Assembly: GCF_041080815.1 (NCBI RefSeq)
Contig: NZ_CP160205.1
Span: 4,588,001 to 4,652,000 of the forward strand
Origin: Mucilaginibacter yixingensis
GTDB taxonomy: Bacteria; Bacteroidota; Bacteroidia; Sphingobacteriales; Sphingobacteriaceae
Direction of reading: 5' to 3'
Length of the DNA stretch: 64,000 nucleotides
The translations under genes were made by a program, and so were the position numbers. This document shows, in pieces, positions 1-10,412 of the stretch. The notes under the pieces are model-generated. The model searched no databases, was not told the DNA's origin, and saw only the letters and a program-made list of their open reading frames with translations. The stretch's first letter is position 1, and every line of letters begins with the position of its first letter.

Positions 1-1039
<1,039 letters not shown>

Positions 1040-1059
1040 ACGCTTAATATTTCTATTAC

Positions 1060-1085
1060 AAAGCCGGCTGGTCCGGCTTTTTTTA
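1060..1085 (+). terminator. Rho-independent terminator after collagen-like gene
   Basis: The inverted repeat AAGCCGG/CCGGCTT with a short loop is followed by a run of seven T residues, 20 bases after the stop codon at 1039. Confidence 0.8.
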
Positions 1086-1214
1086 TATCTATGTGTAACA
1101 ATGCTATGAATATTTAATATTTGCGGCAAAGAAATTGAACTTTTGCAGGCCGAATGGTGTTTTTACAGCTTAAAAATAAGCCGCTTAACACCTATCGGGC
1201 TCATATAAACCAAG

Positions 1215-4160
1215 ATGAAACATTTAAACCTATTAGTAATTATCGTATTATTTTTTTGTGGCCTGGCAAGGGCACAAAACGCGCATGACATAACGGGATC
1301 GATCATCGATACCACCAAAATGACCGTGCCGGGAGCCAGTGTTAAACTGAAAACAGATCTGGGCGATAGCACCGTACGCGTTACCGGCATTGATGGCAAG
1401 TTTACCTTTGCCGGTATAAAAGCCAATAAAATCACCCTCACTATTAGCTCTATCGGCTACCAGGGGGTCATCAAACATTTCACTTTTGCTAATGACGATA
1501 AACCGCTTAACATCGGCGCGGTGATATTAAAAACCACCTCAAAAATGCTGAGCGGTGTAACCATTGTGGGCATCAACCCTGTTGTGTTAAAAGAAGACAC
1601 CACTCAATATAGTGCAGCAGCCTACAAAGTGCGCGATAATGCCCCGGTTGAAGACCTGGTAAAGAAACTACCGGGTGTAGACGTGGACGCCGATGGCAAC
1701 GTGAGCACCAAGGGTAAACAAATTACCAAGGTGCGCATTAACGGCAAAGACGTTTTTGGCGGCGATTTACAGAGTATTACCAAAAACCTGCCTGCAGATG
1801 TGGTAGAAAACATCCAGATGATTGATGATTATGGCGATCAGGCCAACCTTACCGGCATCAAAACCGGCGAGCCCAACCAGATCATGAACATCACCATCCG
1901 TAAAGATAAAAACTACGGCTACTCGGCCAACGTAACCGGCGGTGCCGGTAAAGATGCTTTGCCTGCTCCAGAGCCCAATGATACCCGCTACAGCGGCCTG
2001 GTGAATGTGTTTAAATTTAAAGGCGATCAGCAGATTTACCTGTTGGGTAACCTGAACAACACTAATGCCCGCACCTTCAACTTTGGTGGCGGCGGCGGTG
2101 GAGGTGGTGGCTTCGGCGGCGGCGGTGGCGGCGGTCGTGGTAATGCAGCCCGTGGCGGTGGTGCCGGCAATGCGGGTGTATCTACCCAAAACGGTATTAC
2201 AGCAATGCATTCTGGTGGCATTAACTACCGCGATCAGTGGGGTAAATGGTCTGTATACGGCAGCTATAGTGTGGCTGATAATACCACCAACACCATCAGC
2301 AGCACCAAGCAAGAATCCATCAACGGTACTACCTCTGTTATTAACAACCAGGCCAGTAACGATAAGGAAGAAGATATTAACCACCGATTTACCTGGAACA
2401 TGGAGTGGAAACCAGATACCATTAACTATCTGAAAATCACGCCAACGTTCTCATACGCCAAAACCATTACCAACTACAGCGATGAGGTAAACAAGATCAA
2501 CATCACTGACACCAAAACGCAGGCTACCCACTATACATCAACGGCGTTAAACAGCATTTCTACCTCACCAAGCTATGGTGCGGCCATTTTGTATAACCAC
2601 CGTTTTATGGGCAGCGGCCGTAACTTCAGTGTGTTCATCAACGCCAGCACCAGTCATAGCGATGCCGATCAAAACCCGATCTATACTTACCTTACTGGCC
2701 CTCACAGCGTGCCTGCAAACCAGCTTATCAGCAACGGAAGCCTGTCTAACAGCATCAGCAGTCAGTTCTCTTATATCGAGCCATTAAGCAAGCGCTCATT
2801 TTTGGAGGCCAACTATACCTACAGCCGTTCTCATACCACCAGTGATAAGGAAACAGACACTCTGACCACAACCAATACTTATACACGCTATAACGCTGCC
2901 AGCAATAGCTACGCGTTTGATTTCACTACCAATCGTTTCGGTTTAAACTATCGCTTTATTGAGCAGAAGTACAACTACACATTGGGCATAGCGGTGCAAC
3001 CTGCCACGTTGCAAGGCTCATCGCTACTGGCAGCTCCTATTACTAAAAACACCTTTAACTGGATACCTACCGCGCGTTTCATTTACAACTTCTCTCGCAG
3101 TCAGTCATTCAGTGCTAACTACAACGGCTCCAGCAATCAGCCAACCTTTAGTCAGTTACAGCCGGTGTATGATTATTCAAACGCGTCTTACCCGGTAATT
3201 GGTAATGCCAATCTGAGTCCAGAGTTTAATCATAATATCCAGATCAGGTATAATCAATTCAGTTTCCAGACAGGTGATGTGATGTTCTTTAACCTGAACT
3301 TTACCAAAACGGATAATAAGATCGTTACCAACTCTATTACCTATCCAACCCATTACAGCCAAAACACAAGGCTGCAAAATACCATCACCTCGGCCTATTT
3401 AAATGCCGATGGATATTATACCGGCAACTTCCAGTTCACCTATGCCAAACCATGGCAAGCACGTAAATACACGCTTGCGCTGAACGGCAATATTAACTAC
3501 ACCAATAACATTGGATACCTGACCTCTATAGATTCTATTGCCCCTTTACGCACAGACTCTATCAGTCTGAAAAACATTGCCAGATCATTAACCTTTACGC
3601 CAAACATCAGTTTCCGTACAGATATTACCGACGTGATTGACAGCCGTTTGCAGTTGGGATATTCAATTACCAAGGTTGACAATTCGGTTAAGACCGCTTT
3701 AACCCAAGCCAGCTCTAACGTACGTGCGTTTACTGTTGGCCTGAACGGTAAAAACTATTTCTGGAAAGACTGGACACTGAGCTATGATTACAGTAAGGTA
3801 TTCAACTACGGCTATACGCAAAAGGTAACCAACCCTAACCTGCTGGCCGTTTATGTGGAACGCCGTTTCCTGAAAAACAACATGGCTACGCTCCGCGCGG
3901 CGGTGAATGATGTATTTAACCAAAATGCCGGCTACTCTTTGGCAGCAGCTAATGGCGGCACTACCGAGACCAGCGTTAACCGACTGGGCCGGTACTTCCT
4001 GCTTACCTTAAACATCCGCCTGCAAAAATTTGCGGGTAAAGCGCCAGACAATGGCTTTGGTCCGGGTAATGGCGGTGGCCGTCACAATCGCGAAGGCCGC
4101 GGTGGCGGTGGCTTCGGAGGTGGAGGTGGAGGCGGCGGCGGCTTTGGTGGCGCATTCTAA
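1215..4160 (+). CDS. outer-membrane beta-barrel protein with carboxypeptidase-regulatory-like domain
   Basis: A 981-residue outer-membrane protein. A signal peptide ends near ARAQ (about residue 21). A carboxypeptidase-regulatory-like beta-sandwich follows (about 22-105), then a TonB-plug-like region (about 140-240, with LPGVDVDADGNV and VRINGKDVFGGD) and a long beta-barrel rich in alternating aromatic and polar residues. The architecture fits the Bacteroidota TonB-dependent-receptor-like family related to OMP_b-brl_3, not SusC. No SusD partner is next to it, so the substrate is unknown. Two glycine-rich tracts stand out: one at about residues 288-320 and one at the extreme C-terminus (last 35 residues, ending GGFGGAF). 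The C-terminal tract replaces the usual aromatic-ending last strand, which is odd for a barrel recognised by the BAM machinery. Confidence 0.85.
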   Translation: MKHLNLLVIIVLFFCGLARAQNAHDITGSIIDTTKMTVPGASVKLKTDLGDSTVRVTGIDGKFTFAGIKANKITLTISSIGYQGVIKHFTFANDDKPLNIGAVILKTTSKMLSGVTIVGINPVVLKEDTTQYSAAAYKVRDNAPVEDLVKKLPGVDVDADGNVSTKGKQITKVRINGKDVFGGDLQSITKNLPADVVENIQMIDDYGDQANLTGIKTGEPNQIMNITIRKDKNYGYSANVTGGAGKDALPAPEPNDTRYSGLVNVFKFKGDQQIYLLGNLNNTNARTFNFGGGGGGGGGFGGGGGGGRGNAARGGGAGNAGVSTQNGITAMHSGGINYRDQWGKWSVYGSYSVADNTTNTISSTKQESINGTTSVINNQASNDKEEDINHRFTWNMEWKPDTINYLKITPTFSYAKTITNYSDEVNKINITDTKTQATHYTSTALNSISTSPSYGAAILYNHRFMGSGRNFSVFINASTSHSDADQNPIYTYLTGPHSVPANQLISNGSLSNSISSQFSYIEPLSKRSFLEANYTYSRSHTTSDKETDTLTTTNTYTRYNAASNSYAFDFTTNRFGLNYRFIEQKYNYTLGIAVQPATLQGSSLLAAPITKNTFNWIPTARFIYNFSRSQSFSANYNGSSNQPTFSQLQPVYDYSNASYPVIGNANLSPEFNHNIQIRYNQFSFQTGDVMFFNLNFTKTDNKIVTNSITYPTHYSQNTRLQNTITSAYLNADGYYTGNFQFTYAKPWQARKYTLALNGNINYTNNIGYLTSIDSIAPLRTDSISLKNIARSLTFTPNISFRTDITDVIDSRLQLGYSITKVDNSVKTALTQASSNVRAFTVGLNGKNYFWKDWTLSYDYSKVFNYGYTQKVTNPNLLAVYVERRFLKNNMATLRAAVNDVFNQNAGYSLAAANGGTTETSVNRLGRYFLLTLNIRLQKFAGKAPDNGFGPGNGGGRHNREGRGGGGFGGGGGGGGGFGGAF

Positions 4161-4189
4161 AGAAACAACAGATGAATTGATAAAAGAAG

Positions 4190-4229
4190 AACCCCGGTCA
4201 GATGATGTATCTGCCGGGGTTTCCTTTTT
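4190..4229 (+). terminator. terminator after outer-membrane protein gene
   Basis: ACCCCGG and CCGGGGT arms, extended by CAGA/TCTG, enclose a short loop and are followed by a T-rich run. It lies 30 bases after the stop codon. Confidence 0.75.
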
Positions 4230-4465
4230 ATGTATCATTTGGAGCTGGCTCAGCGAGCCACAAATATGTGGCTCTTCGGATGTTTCAATCGCTCATTGAG
4301 TCTTCGAGACACTAAGAAAACCCTTATAATCATCGAAGCCATGCCATGCGAAGCTTATCGAAACATAACGGCCATAGGCCACCACGCGCCCTTCTACAAA
4401 GTTCAGGGTGACACCCATTTATTCACTTCAGAACTGTATGCCGCGGATTCCTTGATTAATCGCAT
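4230..4465. repeat. intergenic region with degenerate half-copy of repeat family B
   Basis: No gene is seen between the convergent genes. At 4385-4416 the sequence CGCGCCCTTCTACAAAG followed by TTCAGGGTGACACC matches, with a few changes, the right arm of the palindrome at 25471-25576. The GGCTCAGCGAGCC hairpin near 4246 is a further small palindrome. Confidence 0.5.
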
Positions 4466-6148
4466 TTATTTTCTGGCGCTATCCGCGTTCTTCAAACTAC
4501 TTACCTTGCGTTCCCCTTTCATCTTAGAGGCGGCTACCAGCGCATCATAAGCGTTAACAATGCCGCCAGTTCTACTTAGGGTAGTAAAATCCACTTTCTT
4601 GTCTTTATCGCCCGGCAGGTTAACCATTAGGCCTGTCAAGGGCTTGGCCGATTGCAGGATGGCCGCCTTGATCTGGCGTGCGCTCAGGCTGGGATAGTAT
4701 TCTAATATCAGCGCCGCAATACCGGCTGTAATAGGCGATGCAAAGCTGGTACCGTCTTCCGTTTCAATGTCTCCATCATTGGTTACCGAGGTCACTTTGG
4801 CACCGGGCGCAAAAACATCAACAGTGTTTTTACCGTAGTTACTAAAATCAGCCGCCAGGTTTTCGCCTTTACGTGCGGTTGATGCGCCAACATCAATAAG
4901 GCTTATGCCAATGGGCCTGCCGTCATCAGCAGTGGTATTAGGGAAGCTTGGCTCTTTATCCAGATTAGCATTGTCATTACCTGCAGCCTGCACCATCAGC
5001 ACGTCGTGTTGGGCGGCGTAGCGCATGGCATCATCAACCCACTGTTTGTGCGGCGATATCTTTTTTCCAAAGCTCATGTTTATAATCTGCGCCCCGTTAT
5101 CTACCGCATAGCGAATGGCGTGAGCAATATCTTTATCATACTCATCACCATTAGGCACGGCTTTAATAGCCATAATACGCACATTATCGGCCACGCCATC
5201 AATACCGTAACCATTGTTACGCTTGGCAGCAATAAAACCGGCCACCATTGTGCCGTGCATGGCATCCTGCCATTTTAAAAGATTGTTGCCGTAGCCCGGT
5301 TTGTCAGCATAAACATCCGGGTTGTCGCCTACAATATTTTTGCGGGCCTCCAGATCGGGGTTCAGGTCGTTATTCAATTTGGTGAGATACTCGTTCAGAT
5401 CCTTGATCACCTTGGCGTTATCAGAGTCAGGCCCTTCTTGTGTAAAGAACGATGCCCAGACGTTTTTGCACTCCTTTACGGTATCGTTAGTGGTGGTGAT
5501 CCTGTCCAGATCTTTCAGTGTAAAAACATCGTTCGGCCCCATGTGCAGTTCGCGTTTAACAAACACACTGGTACCTACTAGTATATTCATTACAGGCGAT
5601 AACTGATCGTATTCCGTACGCGATTTGAACACGGTCGAGTCATGCACGGCTTGCACGCGCAGCCAATATTTGTAAGCTTTATCATTAGGCGATGATGGTC
5701 GTGCCAGCATCCATTTATCTTTCAGGCGGGCATACTCGCGCACCTCTTCTGTAGTCTCGTTAAAATCGCATTTTGCACCGGCACCGCCCAAAAAGTTCCA
5801 GCCGTGCACATCATCAATATAACCGTTATGATCATCGTCCTTACCGTTACCTGGAATTTCTTTGGTGTTTGTCCATAGTATGTCTTTAAGATCTTTTTGC
5901 AGGGTATCAACGCCGCTATCAATGGTCGCCACCGTTACCTGTTTACTCCTTTTGCCTTTCAAAAAGCCATAGGCTTTACTCAGGCTAATGCCGAAGTAAC
6001 CGTCGGTAGCCAAATCCAAAGCGTGCCAGTTTTTAGGGGCCGCAGGCTCTGCCTTGGGTATAGGAGGCAGATCTTGCGCCTGCATCTGGAAGCCTGTCAG
6101 GAGCGTCGCGCTCGTCAACAAGCCGGTAATCAATTTCTTAATGTTCAT
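4466..6148 (-). CDS. secreted S8 family serine peptidase (subtilase)
   Basis: A 560-residue exported protease. A signal peptide occupies about residues 1-25 (ends MQAQ). The catalytic triad is complete: Asp77 in ATIDSGVD, His298 in DAMHGTMVAGF and Ser468 in EDGTSFASP, with the oxyanion Asn391 in AAGNDN. The Asp-His distance of about 220 residues is far longer than in subtilisin and holds a family-specific insertion (roughly 115-285), typical of some Bacteroidota subtilases. No C-terminal sorting domain is evident, so the enzyme is probably periplasmic or soluble. It is convergent with the outer-membrane protein gene and monocistronic; substrate unknown. Confidence 0.93.
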   Translation of the reverse strand: MNIKKLITGLLTSATLLTGFQMQAQDLPPIPKAEPAAPKNWHALDLATDGYFGISLSKAYGFLKGKRSKQVTVATIDSGVDTLQKDLKDILWTNTKEIPGNGKDDDHNGYIDDVHGWNFLGGAGAKCDFNETTEEVREYARLKDKWMLARPSSPNDKAYKYWLRVQAVHDSTVFKSRTEYDQLSPVMNILVGTSVFVKRELHMGPNDVFTLKDLDRITTTNDTVKECKNVWASFFTQEGPDSDNAKVIKDLNEYLTKLNNDLNPDLEARKNIVGDNPDVYADKPGYGNNLLKWQDAMHGTMVAGFIAAKRNNGYGIDGVADNVRIMAIKAVPNGDEYDKDIAHAIRYAVDNGAQIINMSFGKKISPHKQWVDDAMRYAAQHDVLMVQAAGNDNANLDKEPSFPNTTADDGRPIGISLIDVGASTARKGENLAADFSNYGKNTVDVFAPGAKVTSVTNDGDIETEDGTSFASPITAGIAALILEYYPSLSARQIKAAILQSAKPLTGLMVNLPGDKDKKVDFTTLSRTGGIVNAYDALVAASKMKGERKVSSLKNADSARK

Positions 6149-6347
6149 TCAATAGGGTTTATGTATATATTTCATTTATGTCAAAAATTGCATAAGCCGC
6201 CCAGCTCTCTTCAAAAGAGGGGGAGTTTATATTGATGAGGATAAGGAAAGGCTCTACTTTAGAGAGGATTATTCAGGATAAATGTTTTAAAAGCCTTCAT
6301 GAAGGCTTCGTTATCTAGCTGAGGTTTAGACCGATGCTCTGCATTAC
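6149..6347. repeat. intergenic gap with repeat family C copy
   Basis: The segment at about 6202-6275 carries CTCTCTTCAAAAGAGGGGG and TTTAGAGAGGATT, resembling the dispersed GC-rich CTCTCC/GGAGAG palindromes elsewhere in the window. No gene is seen. Confidence 0.45.
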
Positions 6348-7898
6348 TCACAGATCAAACCTGATGCCTTGCGCCAGCGGCAAACTTGTTGAATAATTAA
6401 CCGTGTTGGTTTGCCTGCGCATGTAGGCCTTCCAGGCATCAGAACCCGACTCACGGCCACCGCCCGTCTCCTTCTCGCCGCCAAACGCACCGCCAATCTC
6501 TGCGCCCGATGTGCCGATATTCACATTGGCTATGCCGCAATCAGAACCGGCGTACGACAGGAATTGCTCCGCCTCACGCAAATTATTGGTCATGATGGCT
6601 GACGACAGGCCCTGCGGCACGTCATTTTGCATAGCTATTGCTTCATCCAGTTCTTTATAACGTATTAAATACAAAATTGGTGCAAAGGTTTCATGCTGAA
6701 CGATGGTCATATTATTACGCACCTCGGCAATCGCCGGTTTTACATAGCAGCCAGATTCATAACCCTTGCCGGTAAGCACACCGCCGGCCACCACAAAATT
6801 GCCGCCTTCAGCTTTGCACTTATCGATGGCATCCAGATAGATACGCACCGCGTCCTGATCAATCAACGGCCCCATATGAAACTGCTCATCCAGCGGATTG
6901 CCTATTCGCACCTGTCCGTAAGCCTTTACCAAACGGTCTTTAAAATTTTGATAAATACTTTCATGAATAATCAGCCGGCGGGTTGTTGTACAGCGCTGAC
7001 CGGCCGTACCCACTGCGCCAAACACGGCACCAATCAGTGCCATATCCAAATCGGCATCCGGCGTGATGATGATGGCATTGTTACCACCAAGCTCTAGCAA
7101 GCTCCTGCCCAACCTTGCAGCCACAGCAGCGGCAACAGCCTTACCCATCCGGGTTGAACCCGTAGCCGATACCAGCGGAACGCGCGGATCATTCGCCATC
7201 AGCTCACCTACCTCGCGGTCGCCTATCACCAGGCATGACACACCGTCGGGCACATTGTTGGCCGCAAAAACCTCGTGCACTATATGCTGGCAGGCAATAG
7301 CTGTTAAAGGCGTTTTTTCTGATGGTTTCCACAGGCATACATCACCGCACACCCAGGCCAGCATGGCATTCCAGCTCCACACCGCCACCGGGAAGTTAAA
7401 GGCCGATATAATGCCTACCACTCCCAGCGGATGATACTGCTCAAACATACGGTGCTGCGGGCGCTCACTGTGCATGTGCAAGCCGTAAAGCTGACGGCTC
7501 TGCCCCAGGGCAAAATCGCAAATGTCAATCATCTCCTGCACCTCGCCGTAACCCTCCTGCAGGCTCTTGCCCATCTCGTAGCTCACCAGCCTGCCCAGGT
7601 CATGTTTGTACTTGCGCAGGGCCTCCCCTATCTGCCTCACAATCTCGCCGCGCTTGGGTGCCGGCATAGTTCTCCACACCGGAAAAGCCGCCCTGGCAGC
7701 CTCAACTGCCTGCTCGTAATCGGCCACACCGGCCATTCTTACCGAGGCGATCTTTTGCCCGTCAACCGGCGAAATGATGTCTTTCACGCGGGCTCCAGCG
7801 GCACTGCCTGAGTGGCCGCCTATACTAAAAGCGTCATTTACAGCGTTAATACGTAAACGACTGATGATTGGTGCGATGTCGAAGCTCATCTTTTGCAT
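6348..7898 (-). CDS. aldehyde dehydrogenase, ALDH7 type (L-piperidine-6-carboxylate / alpha-aminoadipate semialdehyde dehydrogenase-like)
   Basis: A 516-residue cytosolic NAD(P)+-dependent aldehyde dehydrogenase. The catalytic Cys303 lies in GTAGQRCTTTRR and the general base Glu269 in LELGGNNA; both contexts are characteristic of the antiquitin/ALDH7 group, which oxidises alpha-aminoadipate semialdehyde (piperideine-6-carboxylate) in lysine catabolism. The N-terminal Rossmann fold includes SAFNFPVAVWSWN and VSATGSTRMG. The first Met was taken; Met4 is an equally possible start. The gene stands alone, so pathway assignment rests on family only. A TAACTTTG element ends 5 bases upstream of the start codon, implying a very short or absent leader. 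Confidence 0.9.
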   Translation of the reverse strand: MQKMSFDIAPIISRLRINAVNDAFSIGGHSGSAAGARVKDIISPVDGQKIASVRMAGVADYEQAVEAARAAFPVWRTMPAPKRGEIVRQIGEALRKYKHDLGRLVSYEMGKSLQEGYGEVQEMIDICDFALGQSRQLYGLHMHSERPQHRMFEQYHPLGVVGIISAFNFPVAVWSWNAMLAWVCGDVCLWKPSEKTPLTAIACQHIVHEVFAANNVPDGVSCLVIGDREVGELMANDPRVPLVSATGSTRMGKAVAAAVAARLGRSLLELGGNNAIIITPDADLDMALIGAVFGAVGTAGQRCTTTRRLIIHESIYQNFKDRLVKAYGQVRIGNPLDEQFHMGPLIDQDAVRIYLDAIDKCKAEGGNFVVAGGVLTGKGYESGCYVKPAIAEVRNNMTIVQHETFAPILYLIRYKELDEAIAMQNDVPQGLSSAIMTNNLREAEQFLSYAGSDCGIANVNIGTSGAEIGGAFGGEKETGGGRESGSDAWKAYMRRQTNTVNYSTSLPLAQGIRFDL

Positions 7899-7903
7899 TT
7901 TCT

Positions 7904-7911
7904 CAAAGTTA
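7904..7911 (-). promoter_or_regulatory. Bacteroidota -7 element TAACTTTG before the ALDH gene
   Basis: An exact match to TAnnTTTG on the minus strand, five bases before the ATG. No clear -33 TTTG was found at the expected distance. Confidence 0.6.
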
Positions 7912-8112
7912 TCATCTTGCTTATAAATAAGTGTGCGGCGCGCATTATTTACTTGGTATTTATTATCAATCAGTTATCTGCACATTTGTTTAAAAAGTAA
8001 CACTTTGTTGAAAACTTAATTTACTTTTTGGCTCTTTTACACTGTAATTTAATCTCCGTAAACGAAGCCTGAACCGATCAAAGACAGTCGTTTTTACTTG
8101 AAATAGCGTTGA

Positions 8113-9516
8113 ATGGAAGAAGAATTTGAATTTGACTACAGTGAGGATCCAAAATTCTCTGTCGAACGTTACGAAGAGATGATCCGCAATCATGATCAAT
8201 ATTTCTTTGATGCGCAAGCCTTTGAGAATATCATTGATTATTACATCGAAAAGAACGACCCCGCCAAGGCCCTGCAAGTGGTGGAGTACGCTCGCAGCCA
8301 GCACCCCTTTGCTTCTGTTTTCCTGGTAAAACAAGCCCAGCTGCTGGTGGTAACCAACCGTATTGGTGATGCGCTAGCTGCGCTTGACAAAGCCGAACTG
8401 CTGGAAGCCGGCGAAGCCGACATCTACATCATCCGTGGTAACTTGTTTGAGAACATGGAGCGTTACAGCGAAGCGCTGGAGAATTACGAGCGCGCGCTTG
8501 ACCTGGCCGAAGAAACCGACGACATTTTACTGCACATTGCCTACGTTTATCAAAACATGGGCGATTATGATACGGCCATTACTTACCTGAAACTGTGCCT
8601 GCAGCAGAACATGGAAAACCAGGATGCGCTTTACGAACTGGCCTTCTGTTACGATGTAATGGACAACCAGGAAGAGAGCGTGCAGTTTTACATGCAATAC
8701 ATCGATAACGAGCCTTACAGCTACGCTGCCTGGTACAACCTGGGCAACGCCTACACCAAGCTGAGCCTGTTTGAGAAAGCGATTGACGCGTATGATTATG
8801 CCATCCTGATTAAAGACAGTTTTGCATCGGCCTACTTTAATAAAGGTAACGCCCTGGTAAACCTGGAAAAATATGCCGAAGCTATTGAAGTATACCGCCA
8901 AACCTTTGAGTATGAGCAACCTAATGCCGATACTTATTGTGCCATTGGCGAATGCTATGAGAAGCTGGAGCAGATGGATGAGGCGCGCTCATTCTACAAA
9001 AAGGCCGTTAAAATGGACCCAAAACTGGGCGATGCCTGGTTTGGCATAGGTGTTACGCTTGATTTTGAAGAGCGTTTCTTTGAGGCCCTGCACTTCTACA
9101 AAAAAGCGCTGGACCTGGATATTGCCAATGCCGATTATTGGTTTGCCATTGCCGATGCCGAGTACAAACTGGGCCATATGCCAGAGGCTGAATCAGCGTA
9201 TGAGAAGGTGGTAGAGCTGAACCCGATTGATGTGGATGCCTGGCTGGATTACTCTTCTATCCTGTACGAGCAAGAGCGCCTGCACGATGCCATTGAGGTA
9301 ATTGCCGAGGCCATTAAAAACAACCCTGACTCGGCAGAATTATACTACCGCATGGTTGCCTACCTGTTTGCCAAAGGCGAGTATTCAGAAGCGATGAATC
9401 ACCTGGAAATGGCGCTTGCCGCTGATCCTGATAAACACTACATCCTGTTTGATTACCTGCCGCAGTTGCAGAAAAACAAGGTGATACTGGATATCATTAA
9501 CCGTTATGCCCGCTAA
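8113..9516 (+). CDS. tetratricopeptide repeat protein
   Basis: A 467-residue acidic protein made almost wholly of TPR helices from about residue 40 to the end; repeats are visible as AxxxYxxAL...P units (for example FASAYFNKGNALVNLEKYAEAIEV is one unit's core, and PKLGDAWFGIGVTLDFEE another). There is no signal peptide, so it is probably a cytosolic scaffold for protein-protein contacts. The N-terminal 30 residues are very acidic (EEEFEFDYSEDP). It is divergent from the ALDH gene and stands alone; no enzymatic domain is seen, and the partner is unknown. Confidence 0.88.
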   Translation: MEEEFEFDYSEDPKFSVERYEEMIRNHDQYFFDAQAFENIIDYYIEKNDPAKALQVVEYARSQHPFASVFLVKQAQLLVVTNRIGDALAALDKAELLEAGEADIYIIRGNLFENMERYSEALENYERALDLAEETDDILLHIAYVYQNMGDYDTAITYLKLCLQQNMENQDALYELAFCYDVMDNQEESVQFYMQYIDNEPYSYAAWYNLGNAYTKLSLFEKAIDAYDYAILIKDSFASAYFNKGNALVNLEKYAEAIEVYRQTFEYEQPNADTYCAIGECYEKLEQMDEARSFYKKAVKMDPKLGDAWFGIGVTLDFEERFFEALHFYKKALDLDIANADYWFAIADAEYKLGHMPEAESAYEKVVELNPIDVDAWLDYSSILYEQERLHDAIEVIAEAIKNNPDSAELYYRMVAYLFAKGEYSEAMNHLEMALAADPDKHYILFDYLPQLQKNKVILDIINRYAR

Positions 9517-9543
9517 TAACCAATTATAAGTCTCCCATGTGAG

Positions 9544-9587
9544 AAAAAAGCCCCGCGTTCATGTCCGAACCGGGGCTTTTGTTTTTA
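9544..9587 (+). terminator. terminator after TPR gene
   Basis: A ten-base-pair stem (AAAAGCCCCG with CGGGGCTTTT) and following T-rich run, 28 bases after the TPR stop codon. Confidence 0.85.
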
Positions 9588-9591
9588 CCGC

Positions 9592-9830
9592 TCCTAATCC
9601 TCTCCAAAGGGGAATAGCCCATCAAATGGCAGGAATATAATAAATCCCTCCTTGGGGAGGGGCGCGGTGGCTTTGTGAAGTGGCGGGGAGGGGTTTATAT
9701 CGTATGCAATCGCATAAACCCCTCCCTACACCCTCCCAAGGGAGGGAATCGCACTGGCCTTCGCGTCTTTAGATGCTTACTGCCTCTTTATGGGCTAATC
9801 CTCTCTAAAGGAGAGGGGTTGGGGAGAGAT
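9592..9830. repeat. cluster of repeat family C palindromes
   Basis: About 240 bases hold several GC-rich palindromes built from CTCC/GGAG blocks: CCTCTCCAAAGGGG, CCCTCCTTGGGGAGGG, CCCTCCCAAGGGAGGG and CCTCTCTAAAGGAGAGGGG. Segments TTTATATCG/CGCATAAA also pair across the middle. No gene is seen. Related sequences occur at 6202, 17483, 22455, 29224, 43620 and 44784. Confidence 0.7.
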
Positions 9831-9836
9831 CCTATA

Positions 9837-10235
9837 TTACTTTCCACCACGTGTGCCTGCGCCATCATGTGCGGGCACGGCTTCAGGAGTGATGTCATTA
9901 TCGGCCACTAATAAATCGGCTTCATGCTGCCAGTCGCCCGGGCCGCTAATCAGGTATAGTTTATCGTTATAGAAATAGAGCCATTTATAGGTAAGATTGG
10001 TGTTATTTACCCCTGGAGCAAACCCCATAGCGTAGGATACAACTTCAATATTACCATTTGGATACTTGCGGGCGCCAATCACCGCATCCGGTTTCTTGCC
10101 CATATTGGCATAAACTGTGGCTTTATCCATACCGATAGATAACTTGGTTAAATCTGGCAGGCGCAAAGCAGCACAAGAAGAGAAAAATAAGGCACAAATA
10201 ATTACGACGAGAAAAGGCTTAATGGTGGTTTTCAT
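9837..10235 (-). CDS. small lipoprotein, possibly BamE/SmpA-like fold
   Basis: A 132-residue exported protein. The start at 10235 was chosen because it gives a proper signal sequence followed by the lipobox FSSC (Cys21); a frame extension upstream to 10334 lacks such features. The segment LSIGMDKATVYANMGKKPD recalls the GMT..QV...LG.PD signature of BamE/SmpA-like domains, and a beta-rich part follows (TYKWLYFYNDKLYLI). Assignment to that fold is tentative. The C-terminal 30 residues look disordered. It is monocistronic and convergent with the TPR gene. Confidence 0.75.
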   Translation of the reverse strand: MKTTIKPFLVVIICALFFSSCAALRLPDLTKLSIGMDKATVYANMGKKPDAVIGARKYPNGNIEVVSYAMGFAPGVNNTNLTYKWLYFYNDKLYLISGPGDWQHEADLLVADNDITPEAVPAHDGAGTRGGK

Positions 10236-10371
10236 AATTGTGATGTTTGTGTGTTTGTTGATGTTTATTTGACCGCATAGATAGCTAATTGGTTTAATCA
10301 GTACGGCTTTTTTTTGCACACTATCAATCAACATGTTACGTCAAAACGCTAGGATTTTTCATTGATTTTAC

Positions 10372-10379
10372 TACCTTTG
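10372..10379 (+). promoter_or_regulatory. -7 element TACCTTTG upstream of the ComA-like gene
   Basis: An exact TAnnTTTG match 33 bases before the ATG at 10413, implying a leader of roughly 25-30 bases. No TTTG at the usual -33 spacing was seen. Confidence 0.5.
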
Positions 10380-10412
10380 ATACTGGAAAACTTTTAGTTA
10401 TAGGCTATAAAT

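Noticed and set aside
2036-2384. Minus- and other-frame open reading frames inside the outer-membrane protein gene
   Set aside because: They are created by GGC/GGT-rich glycine tracts and have no start signals.
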